Positions 8,728-17,911 are shown, numbered from the stretch's first letter. The stretch is 64,000 nucleotides of DNA from Methyloversatilis universalis EHg5 (GCF_000378945.1 NZ_KB900539.1:427241-491240), one strand, 5' to 3'. Made by a program: numbers and translations. The notes: generated from the letters alone by a model not told the origin.

Positions 8728-9758
8728 GCAGCGTCCGCCTTGCTGTCAGGCGCGATCACCGCCAGTTCAGGCATGGTGCAGGCCACGCGCACCTTGTTCT
8801 CGATTTCGCGGGCCATGGCCGGATTGGCGCGCAGGAATTCGCGCACATTGTCCTTGCCCTGACCGATGCGGTCGCCGCTGTAGGAATACCAGGCGCCTGA
8901 CTTCTCGATGAACTTGTGCAGCACGCCCAGTTCGATGATTTCGCCTTCGCGCGAAATGCCCTCACCGTACAGGATGTCGAATTCGGCCTGCTTGAACGGC
9001 GGCGCCACCTTGTTCTTGACCACCTTCACGCGGGTTTCCGAGCCGACCACTTCTTCGCCCTTCTTGATCGCGCCGGTGCGGCGGATGTCCAGGCGGACCG
9101 AGGCGTAGAACTTCAGCGCATTGCCGCCAGTGGTGGTTTCCGGATTGCCGAACATGACGCCGATCTTCATCCGGATCTGGTTGATGAAGATGACCAACGT
9201 ATTGGTGCGCTTGATGTTGGCGGTCAGCTTGCGCAGCGCCTGGCTCATCAGGCGGGCCTGCAGGCCGGGCAGCGAATCGCCCATTTCGCCCTCGATTTCC
9301 GCCTTCGGCGTCAGTGCGGCCACCGAGTCGATCACGATGATGTCCACACCACCCGAACGCACCAGCATGTCGGCGATTTCCAGCGCCTGTTCGCCGGTGT
9401 CCGGCTGCGAAATGAGCAGGTCGCTCACATTGACGCCCAGCTTGCCGGCGTACTGCACGTCGAGCGCGTGTTCGGCGTCGATGAAGGCCGCGGTGCCACC
9501 CAGCTTCTGCATTTCGGCGATCACCTGCAGCGTGAGCGTGGTCTTGCCGGACGATTCCGGACCGTAGATCTCGACCACCCGGCCGCGCGGCAGGCCGCCG
9601 ATGCCGAGCGCGATGTCCAGTCCGAGCGAGCCGGTCGATACCGCCTGGATGTCGTTCTCGAGCTGGCCATCGCTCATGCGCATGATCGAGCCCTTGCCGA
9701 ACTGCTTTTCGATCTGCGCCAGCGCTGCGGCGAGCGCCTTGGCCTTGCTGTCGTCCAT
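8724..9758 (-). CDS. recA: Recombinase RecA
   Basis: DNA strand-exchange protein and LexA co-protease. 344 residues from the ATG at 9758 ([13 protein letters not shown]). Walker A is GPESSGKTT, the MAW motif region is [24 protein letters not shown], and the C-terminus is short and acidic (PDSKADAA). Only 29 bases separate it from pncC, so it may be part of the pncC transcript or carry a promoter inside pncC. I looked for a clear LexA-type CTGT-N8-ACAG site upstream and did not find one. Confidence 0.98.
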   Translation of the reverse strand: MDDSKAKALAAALAQIEKQFGKGSIMRMSDGQLENDIQAVSTGSLGLDIALGIGGLPRGRVVEIYGPESSGKTTLTLQVIAEMQKLGGTAAFIDAEHALDVQYAGKLGVNVSDLLISQPDTGEQALEIADMLVRSGGVDIIVIDSVAALTPKAEIEGEMGDSLPGLQARLMSQALRKLTANIKRTNTLVIFINQIRMKIGVMFGNPETTTGGNALKFYASVRLDIRRTGAIKKGEEVVGSETRVKVVKNKVAPPFKQAEFDILYGEGISREGEIIELGVLHKFIEKSGAWYSYSGDRIGQGKDNVREFLRANPAMAREIENKVRVACTMPELAVIAPDSKADAA

Positions 9759-9787
9759 GCGTAATCCTTTCGTCTGAATGCGGTCGA

Positions 9788-10309
9788 TTATGGCACAGTT
9801 CTTGCCACGGGGTCTTGCGGCGTCGCACCCAGCAAAGCCAGGAGCACGGCCAGTGTATGACATGAGGATTGTCGGCGGACCGCTTCGCGGTCACCGTCGA
9901 AGTGCCGGGTTTCGGTACGGGTGCGGCCGTCGGCCAGCGCCCAGCCGAAGCACACGGTGCCCACCGGCTTGCCCGGCACCGCGCCACCCGGGCCGGCAAT
10001 GCCAGTGATGGACAGCGCGGCCGTCGCGTCCGAATGCGCGAGCGCCCCGCGCGCCATCTCCAGCGCCACCGGCTCGCTGACCGCGCCGTGCGCGTTCAGC
10101 GTCGCTTCGGCGACCCCCAGCATGCGCTGCTTGGCGGCATTGGAGTAGGTGACGAAGCCGCAGTCGAACCAGGCCGAACTGCCCGCGGTGGCGGTGACGA
10201 TTTCAGCCACCCACCCTCCGGTGCAGGATTCTGCTGTGGCAAGTATCCCGCCTGCGGCCTGCAGCGCGGCCCCGATTTCGGCCGACAGTCTTTCCAGTTC
10301 AGCGTCCAT
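9788..10309 (-). CDS. pncC: CinA C-terminal domain protein, NMN amidohydrolase
   Basis: Nicotinamide-nucleotide amidase that converts NMN to NaMN in the pyridine nucleotide cycle. 173 residues, a stand-alone CinA C-terminal domain without the N-terminal MoCF-like half. Family motifs: [13 protein letters not shown] (about 24-36), [26 protein letters not shown] and [12 protein letters not shown]. It lies 12 bases after pgpA and directly before recA, the frequent cinA-recA order. Confidence 0.92.
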   Translation of the reverse strand: MDAELERLSAEIGAALQAAGGILATAESCTGGWVAEIVTATAGSSAWFDCGFVTYSNAAKQRMLGVAEATLNAHGAVSEPVALEMARGALAHSDATAALSITGIAGPGGAVPGKPVGTVCFGWALADGRTRTETRHFDGDREAVRRQSSCHTLAVLLALLGATPQDPVARTVP

Positions 10310-10321
10310 CGCCGTCCTGCA

Positions 10322-10828
10322 TCAGAAAATCGCGCCGTACAGCCGCCAGGCGACCGCGATCGAGGCGGCGGCGAACACTGCGGCGATCACGTCGTCCAGC
10401 ATGACGCCGAAGCCGTGCTTCATGTTCACATCCACCCAGCGCGCCGGGGGCGGCTTGAAGATGTCGAAGAAGCGGAAGGCGAAGAAAGCCAGCAGCTGCC
10501 ACCAGAAATTGACTGGCGTCACCCACAGTACCAGCCAGAAGGCGACGATTTCGTCCCACACGATGGCGCCGTGATCGGGTACGCCCAGTACCCGGCCCAC
10601 CCGCTGGCAGCAGGCCGAGCCCAGCGCGAAAGCGACCAGCAGGAAAAGCGCGAACGCGCCGTCGGAGAACGAGGGCTTGATCAGCAGGTAGAGCGGCCAC
10701 GCGGCCAGCGTGCCCCAGGTGCCTGAAGCGTAGGGAATGAGGCCGCTGCCGAAACCGCAGGCCAGCATGTGGGCCGGATGGACCAGAAAGCCGGGGCCGG
10801 GATAGGGCGTTTTTGTTTTCAGTTTCAT
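10322..10828 (-). CDS. pgpA: Phosphatidylglycerophosphatase A
   Basis: Inner-membrane phosphatase that removes phosphate from phosphatidylglycerol-phosphate. 168 residues with several hydrophobic helices. PgpA motifs are visible: FGSGLIPYASGTWGTLAA (about 27-44), DHGAIVWDEIVAFW with the acidic active-site pair, and FFDIFKPPPARWVD. It lies 22 bases after thiL, a common gene pair in proteobacteria, and probably shares its transcript. Confidence 0.94.
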   Translation of the reverse strand: MKLKTKTPYPGPGFLVHPAHMLACGFGSGLIPYASGTWGTLAAWPLYLLIKPSFSDGAFALFLLVAFALGSACCQRVGRVLGVPDHGAIVWDEIVAFWLVLWVTPVNFWWQLLAFFAFRFFDIFKPPPARWVDVNMKHGFGVMLDDVIAAVFAAASIAVAWRLYGAIF

Positions 10829-10850
10829 GGTGCGCAGGCGGGCTGCCGGA

Positions 10851-11834
10851 TCAGGAAAAATGGTCGTAGCCGCGACGCACCACCGGCAGCGGTCGGCCGG
10901 CGTCGTCGATCAGTTCAACACCGCTTCCGGCCCGCAGTTGGCCGATGCGGTTCAGCGTCAGGCCGAGACGGGCGGACAGTGCGGCCAGCGCCGCGTCGGC
11001 GGCAGGCGGGGCGCAGAACAGCAGTTCGTAATCGTCGCCACCGGCCAGCAGCGCGTCACTGACCGCGGCCGGATCGGCGCAGGTGGCGTCGAGCGCGGCC
11101 CGGGGCAAGGCGGCATCCTCGACCTCCGCGAGCAGACCGCTGGCCGCCGCGATGTGACCCAGATCGGCCAGCAGGCCGTCGGACACGTCGATCATCGCGG
11201 ATGCGATGCCGTTGAGCGCCGCACCGAGTGCCACCCGCGGCTGAGGCTGTTCGAGTGCGGCGATGCAGTCGGCGCGCGCAGCGGGCGCCAGCGTGAGCCG
11301 GCCCAGCAGATCCGCCAGACCGAGCGCCGCCCGGCCCGGCTGGCCGGACACCCAGATGCGGTCACCGGCCTGCGCACCGCCGCGGCGCACCGCACGGCCG
11401 CGGGCCACCTCGCCGAAGGCGGTGACGCAAAGATTGAGCGGGCCGCGGGTGGTGTCGCCGCCGATCAGATCCACGCCGAAGGTGTCCGCACAGTCGAAAA
11501 AGCCGGCAGCGAAGGCGGCCAGCCAGTCGTGATCGACGCCGGGCAGCGACAGCGCGAGCGTGACCCAGCGCGGCGTCGCGCCCATCGCGGCGACGTCGGA
11601 CAGATTGACCGCAAGCGTCTTCCAGCCCAGGCGGTGCGGATCGGTGTCGGGCAGGAAGTGGGTGCCGGCGACCAGCATATCGCTGGTGATCGCCAGTTCG
11701 TGGCCCGGCGACGGTGAAACCAGCGCACAGTCGTCACCCGGGCCGAGCGCGGCGGCCCGCATCGGCCGCACGAAGTACCGGCGGATGAGGTCGAACTCGG
11801 GGCTGGGGGCGGCAGTGTGGCGCGTGGTGCTCAT
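10851..11834 (-). CDS. thiL: Thiamine-monophosphate kinase
   Basis: ATP-dependent kinase that makes thiamine diphosphate from thiamine monophosphate. 327 residues. PurM/ThiL-family motifs: GPGDDCALVSPSPGHELAIT with the metal-binding aspartates (about 32-51), DVAAMGATPRW (about 83-93), GGDTTRGP, and DVSDGLLADLGHI near residue 217. It is the fourth gene of a probable ribE-ribBA-ribH-nusB-thiL-pgpA unit. Confidence 0.94.
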   Translation of the reverse strand: MSTTRHTAAPSPEFDLIRRYFVRPMRAAALGPGDDCALVSPSPGHELAITSDMLVAGTHFLPDTDPHRLGWKTLAVNLSDVAAMGATPRWVTLALSLPGVDHDWLAAFAAGFFDCADTFGVDLIGGDTTRGPLNLCVTAFGEVARGRAVRRGGAQAGDRIWVSGQPGRAALGLADLLGRLTLAPAARADCIAALEQPQPRVALGAALNGIASAMIDVSDGLLADLGHIAAASGLLAEVEDAALPRAALDATCADPAAVSDALLAGGDDYELLFCAPPAADAALAALSARLGLTLNRIGQLRAGSGVELIDDAGRPLPVVRRGYDHFS

Positions 11835-11918
11835 GCGGGCACTCCGGCCGGCGCGTCAAAGCTGTCTGAAGCGCCCGCGGCGCACACCGCACGCATCGTT
11901 TGTGGCGCTGGAGCGGGA

Positions 11919-12392
11919 TCAGCCGCGCGGGCGGTTGCGCGCCGCTTCGACCTCGACCGCGCGCAGCGCCGGCGCGAGCTTGTCCAGCACGCCGTTGACG
12001 AACTTGTGGCCGTCGGCGCCGCCGAATTCCTTGGTCAGCTCGATCGCTTCGTTGATCACCACCCGGTAGGGCGTTTCGATCATGTGCGCCAGTTCGTAGG
12101 TAGCCACCAGCAGGATGGCGTGCTCGACCGGCGACAGCTCTTCGACCTTGCGGTCGATCAGGCCGGAGAAATGGCCGCGCAGCGTCTCGGCATTGTCCAG
12201 CGCGCCATTCAGCAGCTGGCGGAACAGCTTGCGGTCGACCTTGGAAAACCCGGGGTCCTCGCTGAGGTGGGCGTCGATGGCCGGTGCGTCGTTGCCGGAC
12301 AGCAGCGACTGATAGATGCCCTGCACCGCGTATTCGCGGGCGAGGCGGCGGCCGGACTTGCGCGGGGCGTCGGGTTTGGTGTCCATGGTCAT
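11919..12392 (-). CDS. nusB: Transcription antitermination factor NusB
   Basis: Binds boxA RNA with NusE (S10) in rRNA antitermination. 157 residues, all-helical. Conserved stretches include [37 protein letters not shown] and [30 protein letters not shown], the NusB C-terminal signature. It overlaps the 3' end of ribH by 4 bases, the classic ribH-nusB coupling. Confidence 0.95.
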   Translation of the reverse strand: MTMDTKPDAPRKSGRRLAREYAVQGIYQSLLSGNDAPAIDAHLSEDPGFSKVDRKLFRQLLNGALDNAETLRGHFSGLIDRKVEELSPVEHAILLVATYELAHMIETPYRVVINEAIELTKEFGGADGHKFVNGVLDKLAPALRAVEVEAARNRPRG

Positions 12393-12862
12393 TCGGTCAG
12401 CGTGGCGAGCAGGCGCGCCATTTCGACCGCGGCTCGGGCACAGTCGCTGCCCTTCTCGTGCATGCGGGCGATCGCCTGATCGTCGTTTTCGGTGGTCAGC
12501 ACGCCGTTGGCGATCGGCACGCCGGTCTTGAGCTGGATGTCCGCCACGCCGCGCGCCATTTCGTTCGACACGATCTCGAAGTGGTAGGTCTCGCCGCGGA
12601 TGACCGCGCCGAGTGCGACCAGCGCGTCGTACTTGCCGGACAGCGCAAGGCGCTGCAGCACCAGCGGCAGTTCCAGCGCGCCGGGCACGGTCACGATCAG
12701 CGTGTCGGCCGGTGCCACGCCCAGCTTGCGCAGTTCGTCGCAGCAGGCGGACAGCAGGCCGTTGCCGATGTCCGGGTTGAAGCGTGCGGTCGCGATCGCG
12801 ACGCGCAGGCCTTTGCCGTCGAGGTTTTCCTCGATTTCGGGGATGTCGTTGAAGCGGGGCAT
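12389..12862 (-). CDS. ribH: 6,7-dimethyl-8-ribityllumazine synthase
   Basis: Condenses DHBP with the pyrimidinedione to make the lumazine precursor of riboflavin. 157 residues. Motifs: [14 protein letters not shown] (about 24-37), [34 protein letters not shown] and [15 protein letters not shown] with the active His of the RGETYHF region. It is separated from ribBA by 125 bases that hold a repeat-like hairpin, and overlaps nusB. Confidence 0.95.
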   Translation of the reverse strand: MPRFNDIPEIEENLDGKGLRVAIATARFNPDIGNGLLSACCDELRKLGVAPADTLIVTVPGALELPLVLQRLALSGKYDALVALGAVIRGETYHFEIVSNEMARGVADIQLKTGVPIANGVLTTENDDQAIARMHEKGSDCARAAVEMARLLATLTE

Positions 12863-12920
12863 GTCGATGTCCGTGTCAGTTGTTCATTGCGCTGGATGAG
12901 GGCGCCGCGCCATCCGCCGG

Positions 12921-12981
12921 GCCGCCCCAAGGATGGGCGCAGCCCCCTCGGGGGGCAGCGAACGGAGTGAGCGTGGGGGCC
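12921..12981. repeat. GC-rich dyad resembling betaproteobacterial intergenic repeats
   Basis: The gap between ribBA and ribH holds a nested palindrome. The inner stem is GCCCCC / GGGGGC around 12942-12956. An outer GCCCCA / TGGGGGC pair flanks it, near 12923 and 12974. The wording (CCCCTCGGGGGGCAGCGAACGG) resembles REP-like elements that I recall between genes in Burkholderiales and relatives. Only one copy was noticed in this window. Confidence 0.5.
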
Positions 12982-12987
12982 AACATC

Positions 12988-14076
12988 TCAGTCTTGCAGG
13001 TAGCCGGTCAGTTCGAGATCGAAGCCGGCCATGCTGGGAATCTTGCGCGGGCTGGCGAGCAGCCGCATCTTGCGCACGTTCAGCGAGCGCAGGATCTGCG
13101 CGCCGACGCCGAAGGTGCGGGCGTCCCAGCGTACCGCGGGTGCTGCCGTCGGGTCGGTGAGCAGGCCGCGCAGATCGGCGTCGGTTTCGGTCCGGCGCAG
13201 CATGACGATGACGCCGCTGCCGGCTTCGTTGATCAGCTGCATCGCGCGGTCGATGCTGAAGCTGTGGCGGTCGTTGCCGGCATCCAGGAAGTCGAGTACC
13301 GAAATCGGCTCGTGCACCCGCACCAGGGTTTCGACTTCGGGCGTGATGTCGCCCTTCACCAGCGCCAGATGGATTTCGCCGGTGGTGGTGTCCTCGAAGC
13401 CGTGCAGCGTGAAGCGGCCGTAGGCATTGCTCACCTCGCGCTTCGACACTTCGCGCACCAGCGCTTCATTGGCGGCGCGGTAGGCGATCAGGTCGCGGAT
13501 GGCACCGATCTTCAGGCCGTGTTCGGCGGCGAATTCGATCAGGTCCGGCAGGCGCGCCATGGTGCCGTCGTCCTTCAGGATTTCGCAGATCACGCCTGCG
13601 GGCTCCAGCCCGGCCAGCTGGGCCAGGTCGCAGCCGGCTTCGGTGTGGCCGGCACGGATCAGCACGCCGCCTTTCTGCGCCTGCAGCGGGAAGATGTGGC
13701 CGGGCATCACGATGTCTTCCGGCTTGGCGTTGCGGGCAACCGCGACCTGGATGGTACGGGCGCGGTCGTGGGCCGAAATGCCGGTGGTGACGCCGGTAGC
13801 GGCTTCGATCGATGCGGTGAAGGCGGTGCCGTGCGGGGTGCGGTTGTCGCGCACCATCTGCTTCAGGCCCAGCTGGGCGCAGCGCTCTTCGGTCAGCGTC
13901 AGGCAGACCAGACCGCGGCAGTGCTTCACCATGAAATTGATGGCCTCGGGGGTCACGAATTCGGCGGCGAGCACCACGTCGCCCTCGTTTTCGCGATCTT
14001 CCTCGTCGACCAGGATGACCATGCGGCCTGCCTTGATGTCGGCGATGATGTCCTTGACCGGCGCCAGTGCGCTCAT
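12988..14076 (-). CDS. ribBA: 3,4-dihydroxy-2-butanone 4-phosphate synthase with degenerate GTP cyclohydrolase II domain
   Basis: Supplies the four-carbon precursor of riboflavin from ribulose 5-phosphate. 362 residues. The N-terminal RibB half (1-200) is intact: MVILVDEEDRENEGDVV with acidic metal ligands, CRGLVCLTL, and GHIFPLQAQKGGVLIRAGHTEA. The C-terminal half looks like RibA (VRVHEPISVLDFL), but the zinc-binding CxSxLHSECLTGD and CDC segments are missing, so GTP cyclohydrolase II activity is unlikely. It overlaps ribE by 4 bases. No ribA or ribD was seen in the window. Confidence 0.92.
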   Translation of the reverse strand: MSALAPVKDIIADIKAGRMVILVDEEDRENEGDVVLAAEFVTPEAINFMVKHCRGLVCLTLTEERCAQLGLKQMVRDNRTPHGTAFTASIEAATGVTTGISAHDRARTIQVAVARNAKPEDIVMPGHIFPLQAQKGGVLIRAGHTEAGCDLAQLAGLEPAGVICEILKDDGTMARLPDLIEFAAEHGLKIGAIRDLIAYRAANEALVREVSKREVSNAYGRFTLHGFEDTTTGEIHLALVKGDITPEVETLVRVHEPISVLDFLDAGNDRHSFSIDRAMQLINEAGSGVIVMLRRTETDADLRGLLTDPTAAPAVRWDARTFGVGAQILRSLNVRKMRLLASPRKIPSMAGFDLELTGYLQD

Positions 14077-14684
14077 TTGTGTGTGCCCTCTGCAGACATC
14101 ATGCGCTCGGCGTAGCGGGCGATGAGGTCGATTTCAAGATTGACCCGGCTGCCTGCCTTCAGGCTGCCGAGCGTGGTGACCTGTACCGTGTGCGGAATCA
14201 GGTTGATCGAAAATTCGCAGCCGTCGTCGACGTCGGCTACGCGATTCACGGTGAGGCTCACGCCCTGAATCGTGATCGAGCCCTTGCGGGCGATGTAGCG
14301 ACCCAGCGCCTGCGGCGCGACGATGACCAGTTCGTGCGATTCGCCGATGCGCTCGAAGCGGCGCACCGTACCCACGCCGTCGACGTGGCCGCTGACCAGA
14401 TGACCGCCGAGGCGGTCGGACAGGCGCAGCGCCTTTTCCAGATTCACTTCGCCCGGCGCATCCAGGCCCACGGTGCAGTCCAGCGTTTCCTTCGATACGT
14501 CGAACTGCGCGTTGCGGCCGTCCATGCCGATCACGGTCAGGCACACGCCGTTGTGAGCGATCGAGTCACCGAGCGCGACGTCGTCCAGGCCGAGGCCGGC
14601 GGTGTCCACGGTCAGGCGGACGCCCTGTTCAAGCGGGTCGATGCGGGTGATGCGGCCGACGGCGGCCACGATGCCGGAAAACAT
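14073..14684 (-). CDS. ribE: Riboflavin synthase, alpha subunit
   Basis: Dismutates two lumazine molecules to riboflavin. 203 residues made of two lumazine-binding repeats: MFSGIVAAVGRI at the N-terminus with DSIAHNGVCLTV, and the second repeat with GHLVSGHVDGVG and GSITIQGVSLTVN. First gene of the riboflavin cluster here. Its stop overlaps the ribBA start (ATGA). The 41 bases before it hold no obvious FMN riboswitch, and dsbD ends there. Confidence 0.95.
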   Translation of the reverse strand: MFSGIVAAVGRITRIDPLEQGVRLTVDTAGLGLDDVALGDSIAHNGVCLTVIGMDGRNAQFDVSKETLDCTVGLDAPGEVNLEKALRLSDRLGGHLVSGHVDGVGTVRRFERIGESHELVIVAPQALGRYIARKGSITIQGVSLTVNRVADVDDGCEFSINLIPHTVQVTTLGSLKAGSRVNLEIDLIARYAERMMSAEGTHK

Positions 14685-14725
14685 GGGAAGGTCGATGCGG
14701 GGAAAGGAAGCGGGATTTTACGCGA

Positions 14726-16573
14726 TCAGCGGGCGCTGCTGACGGCCGCGATGCGGTCCAGCGTCGCAACGAAGCGCTCCGGCGGCACAAAACCCACAGT
14801 GCGCACCGATTCGACCTCCCGGCCAGCGCTGAAGAACAGCGTACCCGGCGGTCCGTACAGGCCGAAACGCTGGAGCAGTGCCTGATGTGCCGGGTCGTTG
14901 CCGGTCACGTCGGCTTTCAGCAGCGTGAAACCGGCCAGTTTCGCGCGCACGGCCGGATGGGCGAAAGTGTCGCGCTCCATTTCCCGGCAGCTCACGCACC
15001 AGTCGGCGTAGATGTCCAGCATGACCGGGCGGGTGCTGGCCGCCAGCCGGGCGTCCAGTTCGGCCACGCTGCGCACCGGCTCGAAAGCCGGTCCGGCTTC
15101 GGCCGCGGCGCCGCTGCGCAGCACCGAAAGCGGCTGCAGCGGATCGCGCGACCCGGCAGCAGCACCGATCAGGATGCTGGCGCCGGCCAGCAGCGCGATC
15201 ACGCCCACGCCCTTCCACAGCCGCTGCCACCCCTTCGCGTGTGCGGGCAGCGGGTCGAGCGCGTGCAGATGCATGCTGGCGCCGATCAGCAGCGCGGCCC
15301 ATGCCAGCATCACCAGCAGGCCGGGCAGCACCGGCTGGGCGATCCAGATCGCGGTGGCCAGCAGCAGCACGCCGAAGAAGCGCTTTACGCCCTCCATCCA
15401 CGGGCCGGTATGCGGCAGCAGCGAACGCGAGGCGACACCGACCGCGATCAGCGGCGCACCCATGCCCAGCGCCATGGCGAACAGCGCCAGACCGCCGAGC
15501 GCGGCATTGCCGGTCTGCGCGATGTAGAGCAGGGCGCCGGCCAGCGGCGCGGCGACGCAGGGACCGACGATGAGCGCCGACAGCGCGCCCATCGCGACCA
15601 GCCCGCCGACCGAGCCGCGGCGGTGATTGGCGCTGTCGGACAGCCGCGACTGCAGTGCGGTCGGCAGCTGCAGTTCGTACAGGCCGAACATGGACAGCGC
15701 CAGCGCGACGAACAGCAGCGCGAAGCCGCCCAGCACCCAGGCGTTCTGCAGCGCGGCCGACAGCAGCGTGCCGGACAGCCCGGCCGCCACGCCGACCGCA
15801 GCATAGGTCACCGCCATGCCCAGCACGTAGGCGGTCGACAGCGTGAGCGCGCGTCCGCGTGTCACCTGCGCGCCGTGGCCGACGATGATGCCGGACAGGA
15901 TGGGCACCATGGGCAGCACGCAGGGGGTGAAGCACAGCAGCAGGCCGAAGCCGAAAAAGCAGGCGACCACCCAGGCGGGGTGGCCGTTTTCGAGCAGGCG
16001 GCGGGCGAACGAGCCGTCGTCGGCGGTCGGTGCCCCGCTGACGTCGGCTTTCGAGGCAGCGGGCGGCGTTTCGCTGGCAGGGCCTGCCGTCTGCGCCCGC
16101 AGCCTGTCCAGCAGCCCGCGCCCTTCCGGGTCGCTCGCCGCCCACACCCGCTCGCCCGGCCGGGCCGGATCCAGCCTGACCGTCTGTTCGGTCGGCGGAT
16201 AGCACACCCCGGCATCGGCACAGCCCTGGGAACTGACCTTGAGCGTGACCGGGCTGCCGCCGGCGGCGGTCAGCGGCAGCAGTACTGGCAGGCTGCCGCG
16301 GTGCACCTCGACTTCGCCGAAAATCTCGTCCTTCTTGCGGCTGCCCGGCGGGATGTCCGGCACGCCGAGCACCGCCTGTTCGGCCGCGAAACCGAACTTG
16401 TCGCGATACAGGTAATAGCCGTCGGCGATGTCGAAGCGCACTTCGACCGTGTTGCGGTCGATCACCCGGGCCGACAGCCTGAAGGCCTGTTCCAGCGGCA
16501 GCAGTTCGGGGCCTGCACGCAGGGCCGGGCTGGCCAGCAGCGCCAGCCAGACCAGCAGAATGCGCATCAGCAT
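14726..16573 (-). CDS. dsbD: Thiol:disulfide interchange protein DsbD
   Basis: Carries reducing power from cytoplasmic thioredoxin across the inner membrane to DsbC, DsbG and cytochrome c assembly. About 615 residues: signal peptide, periplasmic alpha domain with the CADAGVCYPP cysteine pair, eight-helix transmembrane beta domain (about 220-470, including FTPCVLPMVPILSG and VGPCVAAPL), and a thioredoxin-like gamma domain with YADWCVSCREME near residue 520. I chose the ATG at 16573; an ATG at 16567 is also possible. Either overlaps the cutA stop, so translation is coupled. The combination cutA-dsbD is common in proteobacteria. Confidence 0.94.
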   Translation of the reverse strand: MLMRILLVWLALLASPALRAGPELLPLEQAFRLSARVIDRNTVEVRFDIADGYYLYRDKFGFAAEQAVLGVPDIPPGSRKKDEIFGEVEVHRGSLPVLLPLTAAGGSPVTLKVSSQGCADAGVCYPPTEQTVRLDPARPGERVWAASDPEGRGLLDRLRAQTAGPASETPPAASKADVSGAPTADDGSFARRLLENGHPAWVVACFFGFGLLLCFTPCVLPMVPILSGIIVGHGAQVTRGRALTLSTAYVLGMAVTYAAVGVAAGLSGTLLSAALQNAWVLGGFALLFVALALSMFGLYELQLPTALQSRLSDSANHRRGSVGGLVAMGALSALIVGPCVAAPLAGALLYIAQTGNAALGGLALFAMALGMGAPLIAVGVASRSLLPHTGPWMEGVKRFFGVLLLATAIWIAQPVLPGLLVMLAWAALLIGASMHLHALDPLPAHAKGWQRLWKGVGVIALLAGASILIGAAAGSRDPLQPLSVLRSGAAAEAGPAFEPVRSVAELDARLAASTRPVMLDIYADWCVSCREMERDTFAHPAVRAKLAGFTLLKADVTGNDPAHQALLQRFGLYGPPGTLFFSAGREVESVRTVGFVPPERFVATLDRIAAVSSAR

Positions 16574-16914
16574 GGTTCGTCCGCTCCGCCGCAGCCGGCG
16601 TCCACCCACTGCAGATAGGCCGGCAGGCCGCGCGTCACCGGCAGCGCGATGATTTCCGGCAGGTCGTAGGGGTGCAGTGCGCGCAGCGCCGCTTCAAGCC
16701 CGGCGTAGGCGTCGGCGGTGGTCTTGATCGCCAGCGGCACTTCGCTGGCGTCTTCCAGCGCGCCCTGCCAGACATAGACCGAGCGCACCGGCGCGCCAAT
16801 GCTGACGCAGGCGGCGTGGCGGCCTTCGACCAGCGCACGTGCGATGCGCGCCGCGGTGTCGGCGTCGGGCAGCGTGGTCAGTACCAGCAGCGCGCTGGGC
16901 AGGCCGGCGCTCAT
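16567..16914 (-). CDS. cutA: CutA-like divalent cation tolerance protein
   Basis: 115 residues from the ATG at 16914 (MSAGLPSALL), which overlaps the preceding hydrolase stop (ATGA); this coupling decides the start over the longer reading. CutA forms a PII-like trimer. Family motifs: VLTTLPDADTAARIARALVEGRHAACVS, SVYVWQGALEDASEVPLAIKT and HPYDLPEIIALPV near residues 80-92. Its biochemical role is unsettled, with proposals in copper tolerance and in thiol/disulphide metabolism, the latter in keeping with dsbD next door. Confidence 0.92.
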   Translation of the reverse strand: MSAGLPSALLVLTTLPDADTAARIARALVEGRHAACVSIGAPVRSVYVWQGALEDASEVPLAIKTTADAYAGLEAALRALHPYDLPEIIALPVTRGLPAYLQWVDAGCGGADEPC

Positions 16915-17576
16915 TGCCCGGCCGGTGCGGTGGCGCGCCACCAGCGTTCGATCAGCTGGCGCAGCACATGCAGCTTGCCGTGGAAGAAATGGCCGCTGTC
17001 GCCCAGTACCGACACCGGCAGGCTCTGCGGCGCCGCCCAGGCCAGCACGTTGGCGAGCGGCACGACCTGATCGCGCTCGCCATGGATCACCAGCGCGTCC
17101 TCGCGCACCGGGCCCGGTGCGTAGTGCCGTATGCCCTCGACGCTGCCGGCGGCCAGGCCGACCAGCACCATGCCGGCCACCGGCCGGCCGTTCTCGGCCA
17201 GCCGGTCGGCCACGCGTGTGGCGACGAAGGCGCCGAAGGAGAAGCCGGCGACGATGACCGGCAGGTCGCCGTAGGCATTCAGGCCATGCTCGATCACCGC
17301 CAGCTGGTCGTCGGTTTCGCCGTGGCCTTCGTCATGCGTGCCTTCGGTCGCGCCGACGCCGCGGAACTGCGAGCGCAGCGTGACGCAGCCCAGCTCGCGC
17401 AGCGCGCGCGCCACGGTCACCACCACCTTGTTTTCCATGGTGCCGCCGAACAGCGGGTGCGGATGGCCGATCAGCGCCAGTGCGCGGGGCGCGTGGTCCG
17501 GCTGCTCGGCCAGCACTTCGATGCCGCCGACCGGGCCGGCGATGACCGTGCGGTCGGACTGGATGCGCGCGTTCAT
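16911..17576 (-). CDS. Alpha/beta hydrolase
   Basis: 221-residue cytoplasmic hydrolase, probably an esterase or dienelactone-hydrolase-like enzyme. The oxyanion region is HPHPLFGGTMENKVV (about 38-52), the nucleophile elbow is GFSFGAF with Ser113, an acidic residue lies in VIHGERDQVVP (about 163-173), and the catalytic His is in GDSGHFFHGK. The start at 17576 overlaps the ferredoxin stop by one base (TGATG). Relatives are annotated as YpfH or KANL3-like hydrolases; no substrate can be named. Confidence 0.85.
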   Translation of the reverse strand: MNARIQSDRTVIAGPVGGIEVLAEQPDHAPRALALIGHPHPLFGGTMENKVVVTVARALRELGCVTLRSQFRGVGATEGTHDEGHGETDDQLAVIEHGLNAYGDLPVIVAGFSFGAFVATRVADRLAENGRPVAGMVLVGLAAGSVEGIRHYAPGPVREDALVIHGERDQVVPLANVLAWAAPQSLPVSVLGDSGHFFHGKLHVLRQLIERWWRATAPAGQ

Positions 17577-17884
17577 CAGACTTTCAGCCGCTCGACCACG
17601 CGGCCGTGCTGCAGGTGTTCGGCAATGATTTCGTCGATGTCCTCGCGGTCGACATAGGTGTACCAGACCGCTTCCGGGTAGACCACCATGACCGGCCCCT
17701 GATCGCAGCGGTCCAGACAGCCGGCCATGTTCACCCGGGTTTTGCCTTCGCCGGACAGACCCAGCGCCTTGACCCGCTGTTTGGCATAGTCGCGCAGCGC
17801 CGAGGCGCCGAGCGCGGCGCAGCACTGTTCGCCTTCGGCGCGCTGGTTGCAGCAGAAGAATACGTGGTGCTTGAAGTGACTCAT
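17576..17884 (-). CDS. Thioredoxin-like [2Fe-2S] ferredoxin
   Basis: 102 residues of the thioredoxin-fold ferredoxin type also known as Shethna protein-like. Cysteine-rich N-terminus FFCCNQRAEGEQCC and a second CLDRCDQGPVMVVYP motif (about 56-70) give the four ligands of the cluster. It is likely an electron carrier, with the partner unknown. It precedes the hydrolase with a one-base stop/start overlap. Confidence 0.9.
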   Translation of the reverse strand: MSHFKHHVFFCCNQRAEGEQCCAALGASALRDYAKQRVKALGLSGEGKTRVNMAGCLDRCDQGPVMVVYPEAVWYTYVDREDIDEIIAEHLQHGRVVERLKV

Positions 17885-17911
17885 GAGCGTGCGGTTCCGG
17901 TGAAAGCGTGA

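Noticed and set aside
9759-9900. LexA box in front of recA
   Set aside because: No convincing CTGT-N8-ACAG was seen, and the gap is 29 bases before pncC begins.
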